A DNA stretch of 12,338 nucleotides, taken from the NCBI GenBank assembly GCA_014360855.1, contig JACIWP010000068.1:1-12338 (forward strand). Direction: 5' to 3'. Positions within the stretch are counted from its first letter, which is position 1; each line of letters starts with the position of its first letter. The position numbers and the translations under genes were made by a program. This DNA comes from Anaerolineae bacterium. GTDB lineage: Bacteria > Chloroflexota > Anaerolineae > JACIWP01. A model generated the notes under the pieces. That model was not told the DNA's origin, searched no databases, and saw only the letters and a program-made list of their open reading frames with translations. Positions 1-6,430 of this stretch are shown piece by piece.

Positions 1-62
1 GTATCCTCCCTCCACTGCCTCCTAAGCCGCCGATGGTGCGCTGAGAGCACACATTGCCTCCG

Positions 63-76
63 ACGATGCGCATCGT
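63..76. promoter_or_regulatory. Perfect 14-bp palindrome, candidate operator
   Basis: The sequence ACGATGCGCATCGT equals its own reverse complement over all 14 bases and ends about 98 bases before the livH start. Exact palindromes of this size upstream of an operon are typical binding sites for dimeric repressors or activators such as GntR, TetR or LacI types. No regulator gene is visible in the window, so the binding protein is unknown. Chance occurrence is unlikely in a leader this short but cannot be excluded. Confidence 0.45.
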
Positions 77-133
77 GGAAGTTCATCGAGTCAATAAACG
101 CTTTCAGGGGGATGAGGCGTGTGCAAGCGGCGA

Positions 134-143
134 AGTGTACACT
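134..143. promoter_or_regulatory. Perfect 10-bp palindrome near the livH ribosome-binding site
   Basis: AGTGTACACT is self-complementary and lies 17 bases before the livH Shine-Dalgarno sequence. It could be a second operator, or could overlap a promoter -10 region (its last six bases TACACT match four of six -10 consensus positions), but no matching -35 was found. A 10-bp palindrome is weaker evidence than the 14-bp one. Confidence 0.25.
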
Positions 144-160
144 GAGCCGAATTACGGGAT

Positions 161-167
161 AAGGAGG
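161..167 (+). promoter_or_regulatory. Ribosome-binding site setting the GTG start of livH
   Basis: AAGGAGG lies 7 bases before GTG at 175. An in-frame ATG at 169-171 is too close to the site (1 base) and is followed at once by the stop TAG (172-174), so it cannot start the permease. This fixes GTG as the start. Confidence 0.8.
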
Positions 168-174
168 AATGTAG

Positions 175-1035
175 GTGTCACCCACGTTCATCAGCTTGCA
201 GGTCCTGAACGGCATCACCTTTGCTTCCCTCTTGTTCTTACTGGCAAGCGGCTTCACCTTTATCTTCGGCCTGATGCGCATCATGAACCTGGCGCACGGC
301 GGCTTCTACCTCCTGGGCGGTTACATTGGCATCACTGTTTTGGTGGCCACGGGCAACTTTTGGCTGGCCATCCTTTCAGCGGCCCTGGGAGTAGCGATCT
401 TCGGCGTCGTCATCGAACGCTTCTTGCTCCGCTTTGTGCGCGGTAAGATCCTTCCCGAGGTGCTGTTGACGGTTGGCCTTTCCTTTATCATTGCGGATGG
501 CTGTCTAGCCATTTTTGGCGGCAACCCCCGCACGCTTCCTCCCCCCAAGTTCCTCGCCGGCACGGTGGAGATTGGCCCTGTGACCTATCCGTGGTTCCGC
601 CTGTTCGTCGTGTTTATGGCTGTGTTGATCGCCATCGCGCTGTGGCTCCTGCAGGAAAGGACGCGTCTGGGTGCGATCGTGCGCGCCGGCGTGGATGACG
701 CCGAGATGGTGGCCGCATTGGGCATCAACATCAAGCAGATCTTTACCATGGTCTTCTTCATGGGCGCCGCCCTGGCTGGCCTTTCCGGTGTCGCCGGAAG
801 CGCCGTCCTGGCACTCTATCCGGGCGTGGATGCCGAAATCCTCACCTACGGCCTGGTGGTGGTCATCATCGGCGGACTTGGCAGTCTTCCTGGAGCCATT
901 GTGGGCAGTCTCTTTGTCGGTCTGGTGGATACCTTCGGCAAAGCCTTGTTCCCCGAAATATCCTACTTCACCGTCTTTGCCCCCATGGCCATTATGCTCG
1001 CAGTTCGACCCCGGGGACTGTTTGGGAGGGAATAA
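175..1035 (+). CDS. livH: Branched-chain amino acid-type ABC transporter permease (LivH family)
   Basis: This is an inner-membrane permease of the hydrophobic amino acid uptake (HAAT) ABC family, which forms the translocation pore with the LivM-type partner encoded next. The 286-residue protein is almost entirely hydrophobic, with about eight membrane segments. Residues 32-51 carry the family hallmark FGLMRIMNLAHGGFYLLGGY, and residues 170-190 (RAGVDDAEMVAALGI) form the cytoplasmic loop that contacts the ATPases. Length is near the family norm of about 290. The GTG start is set by AAGGAGG 7 bases upstream. The end of the gene carries the ribosome-binding site of livM, whose start follows 3 bases after the stop, implying translational coupling. 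The family also carries aromatic acids, urea and amides, so the substrate cannot be read from this subunit. Confidence 0.95.
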   Translation: MSPTFISLQVLNGITFASLLFLLASGFTFIFGLMRIMNLAHGGFYLLGGYIGITVLVATGNFWLAILSAALGVAIFGVVIERFLLRFVRGKILPEVLLTVGLSFIIADGCLAIFGGNPRTLPPPKFLAGTVEIGPVTYPWFRLFVVFMAVLIAIALWLLQERTRLGAIVRAGVDDAEMVAALGINIKQIFTMVFFMGAALAGLSGVAGSAVLALYPGVDAEILTYGLVVVIIGGLGSLPGAIVGSLFVGLVDTFGKALFPEISYFTVFAPMAIMLAVRPRGLFGRE

Positions 1036-1038
1036 GTC

Positions 1039-2058
1039 ATGTCATCCTGGTGGAAATACGGTGTTATTGTCCTGCTGTTGATTGCGGCGGCTCTGGTGCC
1101 GCAGGTCCTGCCCACCTTCTGGATCAGCATTGCCACGGAAGTGTTGATCTACGGCCTGTTGGCCATGAGCGTGAACTTCTTGGGTGGCTACGGCGGTCTG
1201 GTGTCGCTGGGGCACGCCGGCCTGTTCGGCATCAGCGCCTACACCGTCGGCTATCTGGTGACGCGCATGGGAGTGAATCACTATGTGGCGTTCCTGGCCG
1301 GCATCTTGCTGACCCTGGCGGTAGGCGCTATCTTCGGCGGGGTTGCCATCCGTGCCACCGGCATCTATTTCCTGATGATCACCTATGCCGAGGGTATGGT
1401 GGTCTGGGGCCTGGCGTACCGCTGGGCGAAGGTTACCGGCGCCGAGAACGGCATTCGCGGCATCACTCGCCCGGAGCTGTTTACCAAGGGCTGGCAGTAC
1501 TACTACATTGTGCTCGTCGTCTTCGTGTTGACCGTATACTTGATGTGGCGGGTGCTGAACTCTTCTTTCGGCCTGACCCTGCGGGGCATCCGGGAATGCG
1601 AGCCGCGCATGGCCGCCCTGGGCTATAACGTGCAGGTGCATAAGTTCCTGGGGTACATGTGGTCAGCGTTCTTCGCCGGCATCGCCGGCGGCCTGTACGC
1701 CTACTACAACCGCTTCGTCAGCCCCTCCACGGTCCAGCTCTCGGTTTCCTCAGAGAGTGTCCTGATGATGGTGCTGGGCGGCGTGGGCACATTCTTTGGG
1801 CCGCTCCTGGGTTCGCTGATCATCATCGTCGGCCGCAATATGATCAGCCTCTACACTGCGCGCTGGCCCATTATCATGGGTACTATCTTCGTGTTGACGG
1901 TCCTGCTGGCTCCCAAGGGCATCATCGGCACCCTGAGTGCCTGGTGGGAGCAACGCAAGAAGGTATCGGCTGGTGTAGTAGAAACCGTGGAGGCATCGGC
2001 TAGAAAGGAGGTGGGAGCAGAAGGCGAGGTACGCGTAGGCACGGAATCTCAATCCTGA
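1039..2058 (+). CDS. livM: Branched-chain amino acid-type ABC transporter permease (LivM family)
   Basis: This is the second membrane subunit of the HAAT importer and pairs with the LivH-type permease. The 339-residue protein is strongly hydrophobic. Residues 49-68 match the LivM signature (GGYGGLVSLGHAGLFGISAY). The segment around 186-222 (CEPRMAALGYNV...FAGIAGGLYAYY) is the conserved ATPase-contacting loop followed by a membrane helix. GGGAGGG at 1024-1030, inside the livH 3' end, is 8 bases from the ATG. The last 36 residues (304-339) form a charged Glu/Lys/Val-rich tail that looks like a poorly conserved cytoplasmic extension. The DNA encoding it contains an unusually perfect anti-Shine-Dalgarno match at 2002-2013. 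Confidence 0.95.
   Translation: MSSWWKYGVIVLLLIAAALVPQVLPTFWISIATEVLIYGLLAMSVNFLGGYGGLVSLGHAGLFGISAYTVGYLVTRMGVNHYVAFLAGILLTLAVGAIFGGVAIRATGIYFLMITYAEGMVVWGLAYRWAKVTGAENGIRGITRPELFTKGWQYYYIVLVVFVLTVYLMWRVLNSSFGLTLRGIRECEPRMAALGYNVQVHKFLGYMWSAFFAGIAGGLYAYYNRFVSPSTVQLSVSSESVLMMVLGGVGTFFGPLLGSLIIIVGRNMISLYTARWPIIMGTIFVLTVLLAPKGIIGTLSAWWEQRKKVSAGVVETVEASARKEVGAEGEVRVGTESQS
2002..2013 (+). promoter_or_regulatory. Internal perfect Shine-Dalgarno sequence within the livM tail
   Basis: AGAAAGGAGGTG is complementary over 12 bases to the usual bacterial 16S rRNA 3' end (CACCUCCUUUCU). It encodes residues R322-V325 of the permease, and no usable start codon lies 5-10 bases downstream. It could cause ribosome pausing, act as a standby site for the binding-protein gene 80 bases further on, or be a relic of a lost gene start. 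The match is seen; its function is unknown. Confidence 0.4.
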
Positions 2059-2092
2059 AAGCGATTCACACTCTGAGTCAGGAGGAGGCATC

Positions 2093-3424
2093 ATGATGAG
2101 GCAAAAGCTCCAGATCGTACTGGCTGTACTGGTTCTCGTGGCACTGCTGGCCGGCTGTGCCCAGCCCGCGGCCACGCCGGCGCCGGCGACCCAGGCGCCC
2201 ACGCAAGCTCCGACCCAGGCGCCGGCGACCCAGGCGCCCACGCAGGCACCTGCATCGAAGGAACCCATCAAAATCGGCGTCCTGGCTCCGCAAACCGGCA
2301 ACACCGCCGCCAGCGGGCAGGATATGATCAACGCCTTCCAGATGTACTGGGAAGAGCACGGCATGCAGTCCGCCGGCCGGCCCATTGAGCTGTACGTCGA
2401 GGATACCGCCGGCAACCCCGACACCGGCCTGACCAAGGCACGTCTGCTGGTCGAACAGCGCCAGGTGCACTTCCTGGTGGGCGGCCTGGTGGCGAGCGTT
2501 GGTCTGGCGATCGCCGAGTATGTGGCGGATACCGGCACCCCCTACTTCGTCCCGGTCATCGCCGCGGACGACCTGACCCAGCGCCGGCGCCTGCCGAACG
2601 TGGTGCGCATCGCTGGCTGGAGCTCCAGCTCCACCAACCATCCATTGGGCGAGTGGGCGGCCAAGCAGGGCTACAAGACGGTGGTGACCATCGCGGAGGA
2701 CTACGCCTTCGGCCATGAGTCGGTCGGCGGCTTCGTGAACACCTTTACCGACAACGGCGGCAAACTGCTGGCGGCGATCTGGCATCCGCTGGGCAACATG
2801 GACTTCAGCCCGTTCCTGGCGCAGATTGATAACTACAAGCCGGATGTGGTCTTCACCGAGCAGACCGGTGGTGATTCGGTGCGCCTCGTCAAGGCCTGGA
2901 GCGATCTGGGCTATGACAAGAAGTATCCGCTCCTGGGCAACCAGACGCTGACCGACCAGTCTAACCTGCGCGGCATGGGTGATGAGGCGATCGGCATCAT
3001 CACCTCCGGCCACTTCGCCGAGGGGCGCGACTCTCCTGAGACCAAGGCCTTCGTCGAGGCCTTTGAGAAGCGCTACGGCCTGATCCCGTCCTACTATGCC
3101 GCGGATATGTACACGGCCGCGCGCTGGCTCGATGCCGCCATCCAGAAGATTAACGGCAACGTCGAGGACAGCGAAGCCCTGCTGAAGGCGGTGCGCGAGA
3201 TCTCCTTTGAGGATACACCGATGGGCCCGGTCAAATTGGATGAGTACGGCGGAACCGTCTTCAACGTTTATCTGCGCAAGGTCGAGAAGCGCGCCGACGG
3301 CAAGCTGTGGAACGTTGTCGTTGAGACGTGGCCCAACGTCTCCCAGTTCTACAAGTACAACCCGGAAGAGTTCCTGAAACAGCCGGTGTATAGCCGCGAC
3401 TACCTGGGCGAGAACTGGCCGTGA
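2093..3424 (+). CDS. ABC transporter substrate-binding lipoprotein (Peripla_BP_6 / HAAT type)
   Basis: This extracytoplasmic receptor captures the substrate for the LivHMGF-type importer. Residues 1-22 are a lipoprotein signal: a short charged start, hydrophobic core and lipobox L19-A20-G21-C22, with C22 the lipidated residue. Residues 23-58 form an Ala/Pro/Thr/Gln repeat linker, after which the two-lobed Leu/Ile/Val-binding fold begins at KIGVLAPQTG. The segment NPDTGLTKARLLVEQ is characteristic of the family. The ending (PEEFLKQPVYSRDYLGENWP) recalls, from memory, HAAT receptors annotated for aromatic or other acids more than true leucine-binding proteins; this is a weak hint only. Length (443) is usual once the linker is counted. 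ATG 2093 is preceded by AGGAGGAGG (2080-2088); ATG 2096 is an equally possible start differing by one residue. A strong hairpin follows the gene. Confidence 0.93.
   Translation: MMRQKLQIVLAVLVLVALLAGCAQPAATPAPATQAPTQAPTQAPATQAPTQAPASKEPIKIGVLAPQTGNTAASGQDMINAFQMYWEEHGMQSAGRPIELYVEDTAGNPDTGLTKARLLVEQRQVHFLVGGLVASVGLAIAEYVADTGTPYFVPVIAADDLTQRRRLPNVVRIAGWSSSSTNHPLGEWAAKQGYKTVVTIAEDYAFGHESVGGFVNTFTDNGGKLLAAIWHPLGNMDFSPFLAQIDNYKPDVVFTEQTGGDSVRLVKAWSDLGYDKKYPLLGNQTLTDQSNLRGMGDEAIGIITSGHFAEGRDSPETKAFVEAFEKRYGLIPSYYAADMYTAARWLDAAIQKINGNVEDSEALLKAVREISFEDTPMGPVKLDEYGGTVFNVYLRKVEKRADGKLWNVVVETWPNVSQFYKYNPEEFLKQPVYSRDYLGENWP
2179..2244 (+). repeat. In-frame tandem repeat encoding the lipoprotein linker
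   Basis: A 27-base block at 2179-2205 recurs exactly at 2218-2244, giving a 39-base period (13 residues), with smaller 12-base Pro-Thr-Gln-Ala units inside. It encodes a flexible low-complexity spacer between the lipid anchor and the binding domain. The exact DNA identity suggests recent duplication or slippage. Confidence 0.85.
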
Positions 3425-3448
3425 TCTTACACTGCTAGAGAACCTGGA

Positions 3449-3478
3449 CCGGGGAGGGCCGGCCAAGGCCCTCCCCGG
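3449..3478 (+). promoter_or_regulatory. Strong intercistronic hairpin after the binding-protein gene
   Basis: Bases 3449-3460 and 3467-3478 form a perfect 12-bp, almost all G-C stem with a 6-base loop (GGCCAA). No T-run follows: the next bases lead into the livG ribosome-binding site. It is therefore better explained as an attenuator or an RNA 3'-end stabiliser than as a full terminator. Such hairpins after binding-protein genes commonly raise receptor level relative to the other subunits, as known for malE-malF. The role here is inferred. Confidence 0.7.
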
Positions 3479-3494
3479 CGGATAGGGAGGTAAC

Positions 3495-4268
3495 ATGTCC
3501 ACTGAAGTGTGTGCGACGAGCGATGCACCGCTCGCCTTGGAACTGATCAATGTGACGAAAGACTTTGGCGGCCTGCGTGCGGTGAACAATGTCTCGCTGA
3601 AGGTCCGGGCCGGGGAGCGGCGCGCCATCATCGGCCCCAACGGCGCCGGCAAAACCACCCTGTTTAACCTCATCACCGGCCAGTTCCCGGTGACCTCGGG
3701 GAAAATCCTGTTCTTCGGGCGGGATATCACCCGCCTGCCGATGCACAAGCGCATTGCGCTGGGCATGGGCCGCACGTATCAGATCACCCGTATCTTCCCC
3801 GAATTGACGGTCGAGGAAAACGTCATCTTGGCGATCCAGGGGCTGCGTCCGTTGAAATTCGACATGTTCCGCCCACTGCGCCGGCATCGCGATGTGCAAG
3901 AGAAGGCGCACGAGCTGATGGAAAACCTGGGCATCAGCGATAAGGTCAAGGTTAAGGCGAGGGAGCTGTCCTACGGCGACCAGCGCCAGCTCGAGATTGC
4001 TCTGGCCATGGCCAGTGATCCCAAGGTGCTGTTGCTGGACGAGCCGGCCGCGGGTCTCTCGCCGGCGGAGCGCGTCACCATCGCCAACCTGATCCGCCGG
4101 CTTCCGAAATCGCTGACGCTGGTGCTCATCGAGCATGACATGGACCTGGCGTTGGGTCTGGTCGACCAGGTGGCATGTCTTCACTTTGGGGAATGCATCG
4201 CGGATGAGGCGCCGGACTGCATCCGCGCTAATGATATGGTACAGCAGATCTACCTGGGAGGGGAATAA
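3495..4268 (+). CDS. livG: ABC transporter ATP-binding protein (LivG family)
   Basis: This is a cytoplasmic ATPase subunit powering the importer with the LivF-type partner. The 257 residues show every ABC motif: Walker A GPNGAGKT (47-54), Q-loop Q96 in RTYQITRIF, signature LSYGD (158-162), Walker B VLLLDEP with D182 and E183, and switch histidine H214 (IEHDM). LSYG instead of LSGG is normal for LivG; Asp162 in place of the usual Gln is a small deviation. An N-terminal extension of about 15 residues precedes the domain. The start ATG has GGGAGG at 3485-3490, only 4 bases away. The stop lies 3 bases before the LivF start, with the LivF ribosome-binding site inside the livG 3' end. Confidence 0.95.
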   Translation: MSTEVCATSDAPLALELINVTKDFGGLRAVNNVSLKVRAGERRAIIGPNGAGKTTLFNLITGQFPVTSGKILFFGRDITRLPMHKRIALGMGRTYQITRIFPELTVEENVILAIQGLRPLKFDMFRPLRRHRDVQEKAHELMENLGISDKVKVKARELSYGDQRQLEIALAMASDPKVLLLDEPAAGLSPAERVTIANLIRRLPKSLTLVLIEHDMDLALGLVDQVACLHFGECIADEAPDCIRANDMVQQIYLGGE

Positions 4269-4271
4269 ATC

Positions 4272-4988
4272 GTGCTCGAGGTCGAGAATATCCACAGCTA
4301 TTATGGTGGTGCACATGTGCTGCAGGGCATCTCGATGAAAGTGCCCGATGGCAAGGTGGTGGCCATGCTGGGTCGCAACGGCATGGGCAAGACCAGCCTG
4401 ATCCGCTCCATCATGGGGATGACTCCACCAGAGGTACGGGCCGGCAGTGTCCGCTATAACGGCGAGGAACTGTTGGGCAAACCCTCCTTTTACATTGCGT
4501 CCAAGGGCTTGGGGCTGGTGCCGCAGGGCCGGCGCATTTTCCCGTCCCTGACGGTGGTGGAGAACCTGATGATCGCCGCACGCGAGGGCCAGGCGAAGGG
4601 AAACAACGGTATCAGGTGGGACCTGAACCGAGTGTTCGAGCTATTCCCCGCCCTGGAGAGGCGGCGTAAGAACCGCGGCAACCAGCTCAGCGGCGGCGAA
4701 CAGCAGATGTTGGCCATCGCGCGGGCCCTGATGTCCAACCCCAGCCTGCTCATCATGGACGAGCCTTCTGAAGGTCTGGCGCCGGTGCTGGTCCAGCAAT
4801 TGCGCGACCAGTTGATCGTGCTGAAACACCAAGGACTGTCCATGTTCCTCGTGGAGCAGAACTTTGGGCTGGCTATGGCGGTGGCGGATGACGTGTACAT
4901 CATCGAAAAGGGACAAGTGGTGTACGAGGGCACGCCGGCGGACCTGAATGCCCGCCCCGAGATCAAAAAGCGCTACCTGGGCGTGTGA
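4272..4988 (+). CDS. livF: ABC transporter ATP-binding protein (LivF family)
   Basis: This is the second ATPase of the HAAT importer and completes the five-component system. In 238 residues (typical for LivF) it carries Walker A GRNGMGKT (34-41), Q85 in VPQGRRIF, the canonical signature LSGGEQQ (139-145), Walker B LLIMDEP with D163 and E164, and Q196 in VEQNF at the switch position, where LivF proteins characteristically have Gln instead of His. The start is GTG at 4272, preceded by GGGAGGGGA (4256-4264) within the end of livG, so the two ATPases are probably translationally coupled. The gene ends the transporter block; an 85-base gap separates it from the M24 enzyme. Confidence 0.95.
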   Translation: MLEVENIHSYYGGAHVLQGISMKVPDGKVVAMLGRNGMGKTSLIRSIMGMTPPEVRAGSVRYNGEELLGKPSFYIASKGLGLVPQGRRIFPSLTVVENLMIAAREGQAKGNNGIRWDLNRVFELFPALERRRKNRGNQLSGGEQQMLAIARALMSNPSLLIMDEPSEGLAPVLVQQLRDQLIVLKHQGLSMFLVEQNFGLAMAVADDVYIIEKGQVVYEGTPADLNARPEIKKRYLGV

Positions 4989-5017
4989 CGGACGACGTTC
5001 CAACAAGGGGGTACTTG

Positions 5018-5038
5018 CCGGCCGGATTCCCCGGTCGG
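5018..5038 (+). promoter_or_regulatory. Short GC-rich hairpin between livF and the M24 gene
   Basis: CCGGCCGG (5018-5025) can pair with CCGGTCGG (5031-5038), giving 8 bp including one G-U pair and a 5-base loop. No T-run follows. It may be an RNA-stability or weak attenuation element. Given how common CCGG-type words are here, chance is a real possibility. Confidence 0.3.
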
Positions 5039-5073
5039 GTTCACCAGCATATCTTACAGAAAGGAGTTGAGCA

Positions 5074-6333
5074 ATGGACATCAGTTTCATCGGCAAACCT
5101 CATCATACCGACCCGCGCCGTTTGTACAGCCAGACCGGTGCGGATTGGCAACAGCGGGTGGATTTCGAGCGCCTGCGCAGGGACCGGCTCCAGCGCGCCA
5201 AAGAGGCGATGAACGCGCACGACCTGGGCGCTCTGGTGCTCTTCGCCGGCGCCAACATCCGCTACGTCACGGGCAGTTACCAGGGCAACTGGAAGTACAA
5301 CATTGACATCCGCTACTGCGTCCTGCCCAACGGCGGCGAGCCGATCCTCTTCGAGACCGCCGGCTCCGACCTCCAGTGCGCCAAGATTGACCTGCCCTGG
5401 ATGGAAGGCCGCATCCGCCCGGCCATCACCTGGAAGTGGGCGGAAGGCGCGATCCCGTACATGGCCGGCCGCATGGCCGACAGCGTCATCGAGGTGCTGA
5501 AGGAGTACGGCGTTCACAAAGAGCGTATCGGCATCGACAACGTGGACATGCACGCCCTCCAGGCCTTCCAGGAGCGCGGTATCAATCTGGTGAGCGCCTG
5601 GCCGGCGATGTCCCAGGCCCGCGTCATCAAGACCCCCGACGAGATCGAACTGCTCAAGCAGGCCTCGGCCATTGGTGATGCGGCCATGTGGAAGATCAAG
5701 TACGAGTGGCTGAAGCCCGGCGTGCGCGAGCGCGAGATCGAGGCAAAAGTCCATGAGTTCATGCTGTCGCAGGGCTGTGAGATCATCTATGACATCATCG
5801 TGGCCTCCGGCGGCAACACCAGCCCGTACCGCCGCTGGGCGACCGACAAGATGATCCGCGCCGGCGACCTGGTCATCGTGGACATCAACGCGGTGGGCCC
5901 CTCCGGCTACTTCGTTGACTTCGTGCGCTGTTTCAAGTGCGCCGGCAAGATGACACCACAGGAAATCAGCCTGTACCATGAAGTCTATGACTCCATGTAC
6001 GCGGCCATCGAGAAACTGCGGCCCGGCAACACCACCGCCGACGTCGCGTCCGTCTTCCCCGTCTACGACGATGACAAGTACGGCACCGTGACGCTCCAGC
6101 AGTTCGCCCACAGCATCGGCCTGACGCTGTACGAGGGCATGTGGATCTCCCGCGCCTACTCGCTCCAGTATCCGGCCGAGATCAAGGAGAACATGTACTT
6201 CGCGGTGGAGACCTTCGCCGGCCACCCCGGGCTCCAGCAGACCGTGCGGTTGGAAGAGAACGTCTTGGTCACCAAGGACGGTCCAGTCGTGTTCACCATG
6301 ATGGAGCACATGGAAGAGGCTATGCGCCGGTAA
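5074..6333 (+). CDS. M24 family metallopeptidase-fold enzyme (Xaa-Pro peptidase/creatinase-like)
   Basis: This is a cytoplasmic pita-bread-fold enzyme, most often acting as an aminopeptidase or dipeptidase on X-Pro bonds but including amidinohydrolases, ectoine hydrolase and the DMSP lyase DddP. The N-terminal creatinase-like domain spans roughly residues 35-180 and the catalytic domain 190-410. All five metal ligands of metal-dependent M24 enzymes are present: D260 and D272 (spaced 12 rather than the usual 11), H346 in FAHSIGL, E379 in FAVET and E394 in VRLEENVLV. It is thus not a metal-free creatinase. The segment NIRYVTGSYQGNW recalls DddP-like and other non-prolidase branches, so simple proline peptidase activity should not be assumed. 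Length 419. AGAAAGGAG (5058-5066) precedes ATG by 7 bases. Its place after a complete importer suggests it acts on the imported compound. Confidence 0.85.
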   Translation: MDISFIGKPHHTDPRRLYSQTGADWQQRVDFERLRRDRLQRAKEAMNAHDLGALVLFAGANIRYVTGSYQGNWKYNIDIRYCVLPNGGEPILFETAGSDLQCAKIDLPWMEGRIRPAITWKWAEGAIPYMAGRMADSVIEVLKEYGVHKERIGIDNVDMHALQAFQERGINLVSAWPAMSQARVIKTPDEIELLKQASAIGDAAMWKIKYEWLKPGVREREIEAKVHEFMLSQGCEIIYDIIVASGGNTSPYRRWATDKMIRAGDLVIVDINAVGPSGYFVDFVRCFKCAGKMTPQEISLYHEVYDSMYAAIEKLRPGNTTADVASVFPVYDDDKYGTVTLQQFAHSIGLTLYEGMWISRAYSLQYPAEIKENMYFAVETFAGHPGLQQTVRLEENVLVTKDGPVVFTMMEHMEEAMRR

Positions 6334-6348
6334 TGGGCCGGCCTGTTC

Positions 6349-6382
6349 AGGAGGCGCCTGGTCCGCGGGCCAGGCGCCTCCT
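6349..6382 (+). terminator. Perfect 13-bp hairpin, probable terminator or processing site
   Basis: AGGAGGCGCCTGG (6349-6361) pairs exactly with CCAGGCGCCTCCT (6370-6382) around an 8-base loop. The tail TTAAAT is only weakly T-rich, so termination may be partial. It lies 15 bases after the M24 stop and could separate the transporter-M24 segment from the enzyme segment. Confidence 0.65.
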
Positions 6383-6430
6383 TAAATGAGGCCGTGTGGA
6401 TACAATATTCACTCCTCAGGAGCATGAGTC

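Larger units (their letters stand above)
1..174. promoter_or_regulatory. Upstream regulatory region of the ABC transporter operon
   Basis: This 174-base leader has no convincing reading frame of its own. It holds an exact 14-bp palindrome (63-76), an exact 10-bp palindrome (134-143), an imperfect dyad (36-50) and the livH ribosome-binding site. Read on the minus strand, its left end (13-5) reads GGAGGGAGG, a Shine-Dalgarno-like sequence pointing off the window. This could belong to a divergently transcribed gene whose start codon lies just outside. I could not identify a convincing -35/-10 pair for either direction. That this is an intergenic control region is inferred from layout and symmetry. 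Confidence 0.55.

Noticed and set aside
54..446. Forward 130-codon frame overlapping the leader and livH
   Set aside because: It is a shifted frame of livH after position 175, has no Shine-Dalgarno and gives a low-complexity His/Arg/Leu product.
2179..2244. CRISPR-like repeat
   Set aside because: There are only two copies, in frame within a protein linker and without spacers; it is a low-complexity coding repeat.
2078..3775. Long minus-strand open frame of 565 codons opposite the binding-protein gene and livG
   Set aside because: Both sense genes are complete members of known families. The antisense frame has no recognisable domain, is rich in Arg/Ala/Gly/His, and is a by-product of high-GC codon use.
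5041..6309. Minus-strand open frame of 422 codons opposite the M24 gene
   Set aside because: The composition is His/Asp/Val-rich and without motifs, as expected for the reverse of a GC-rich gene; the sense protein has all catalytic residues.
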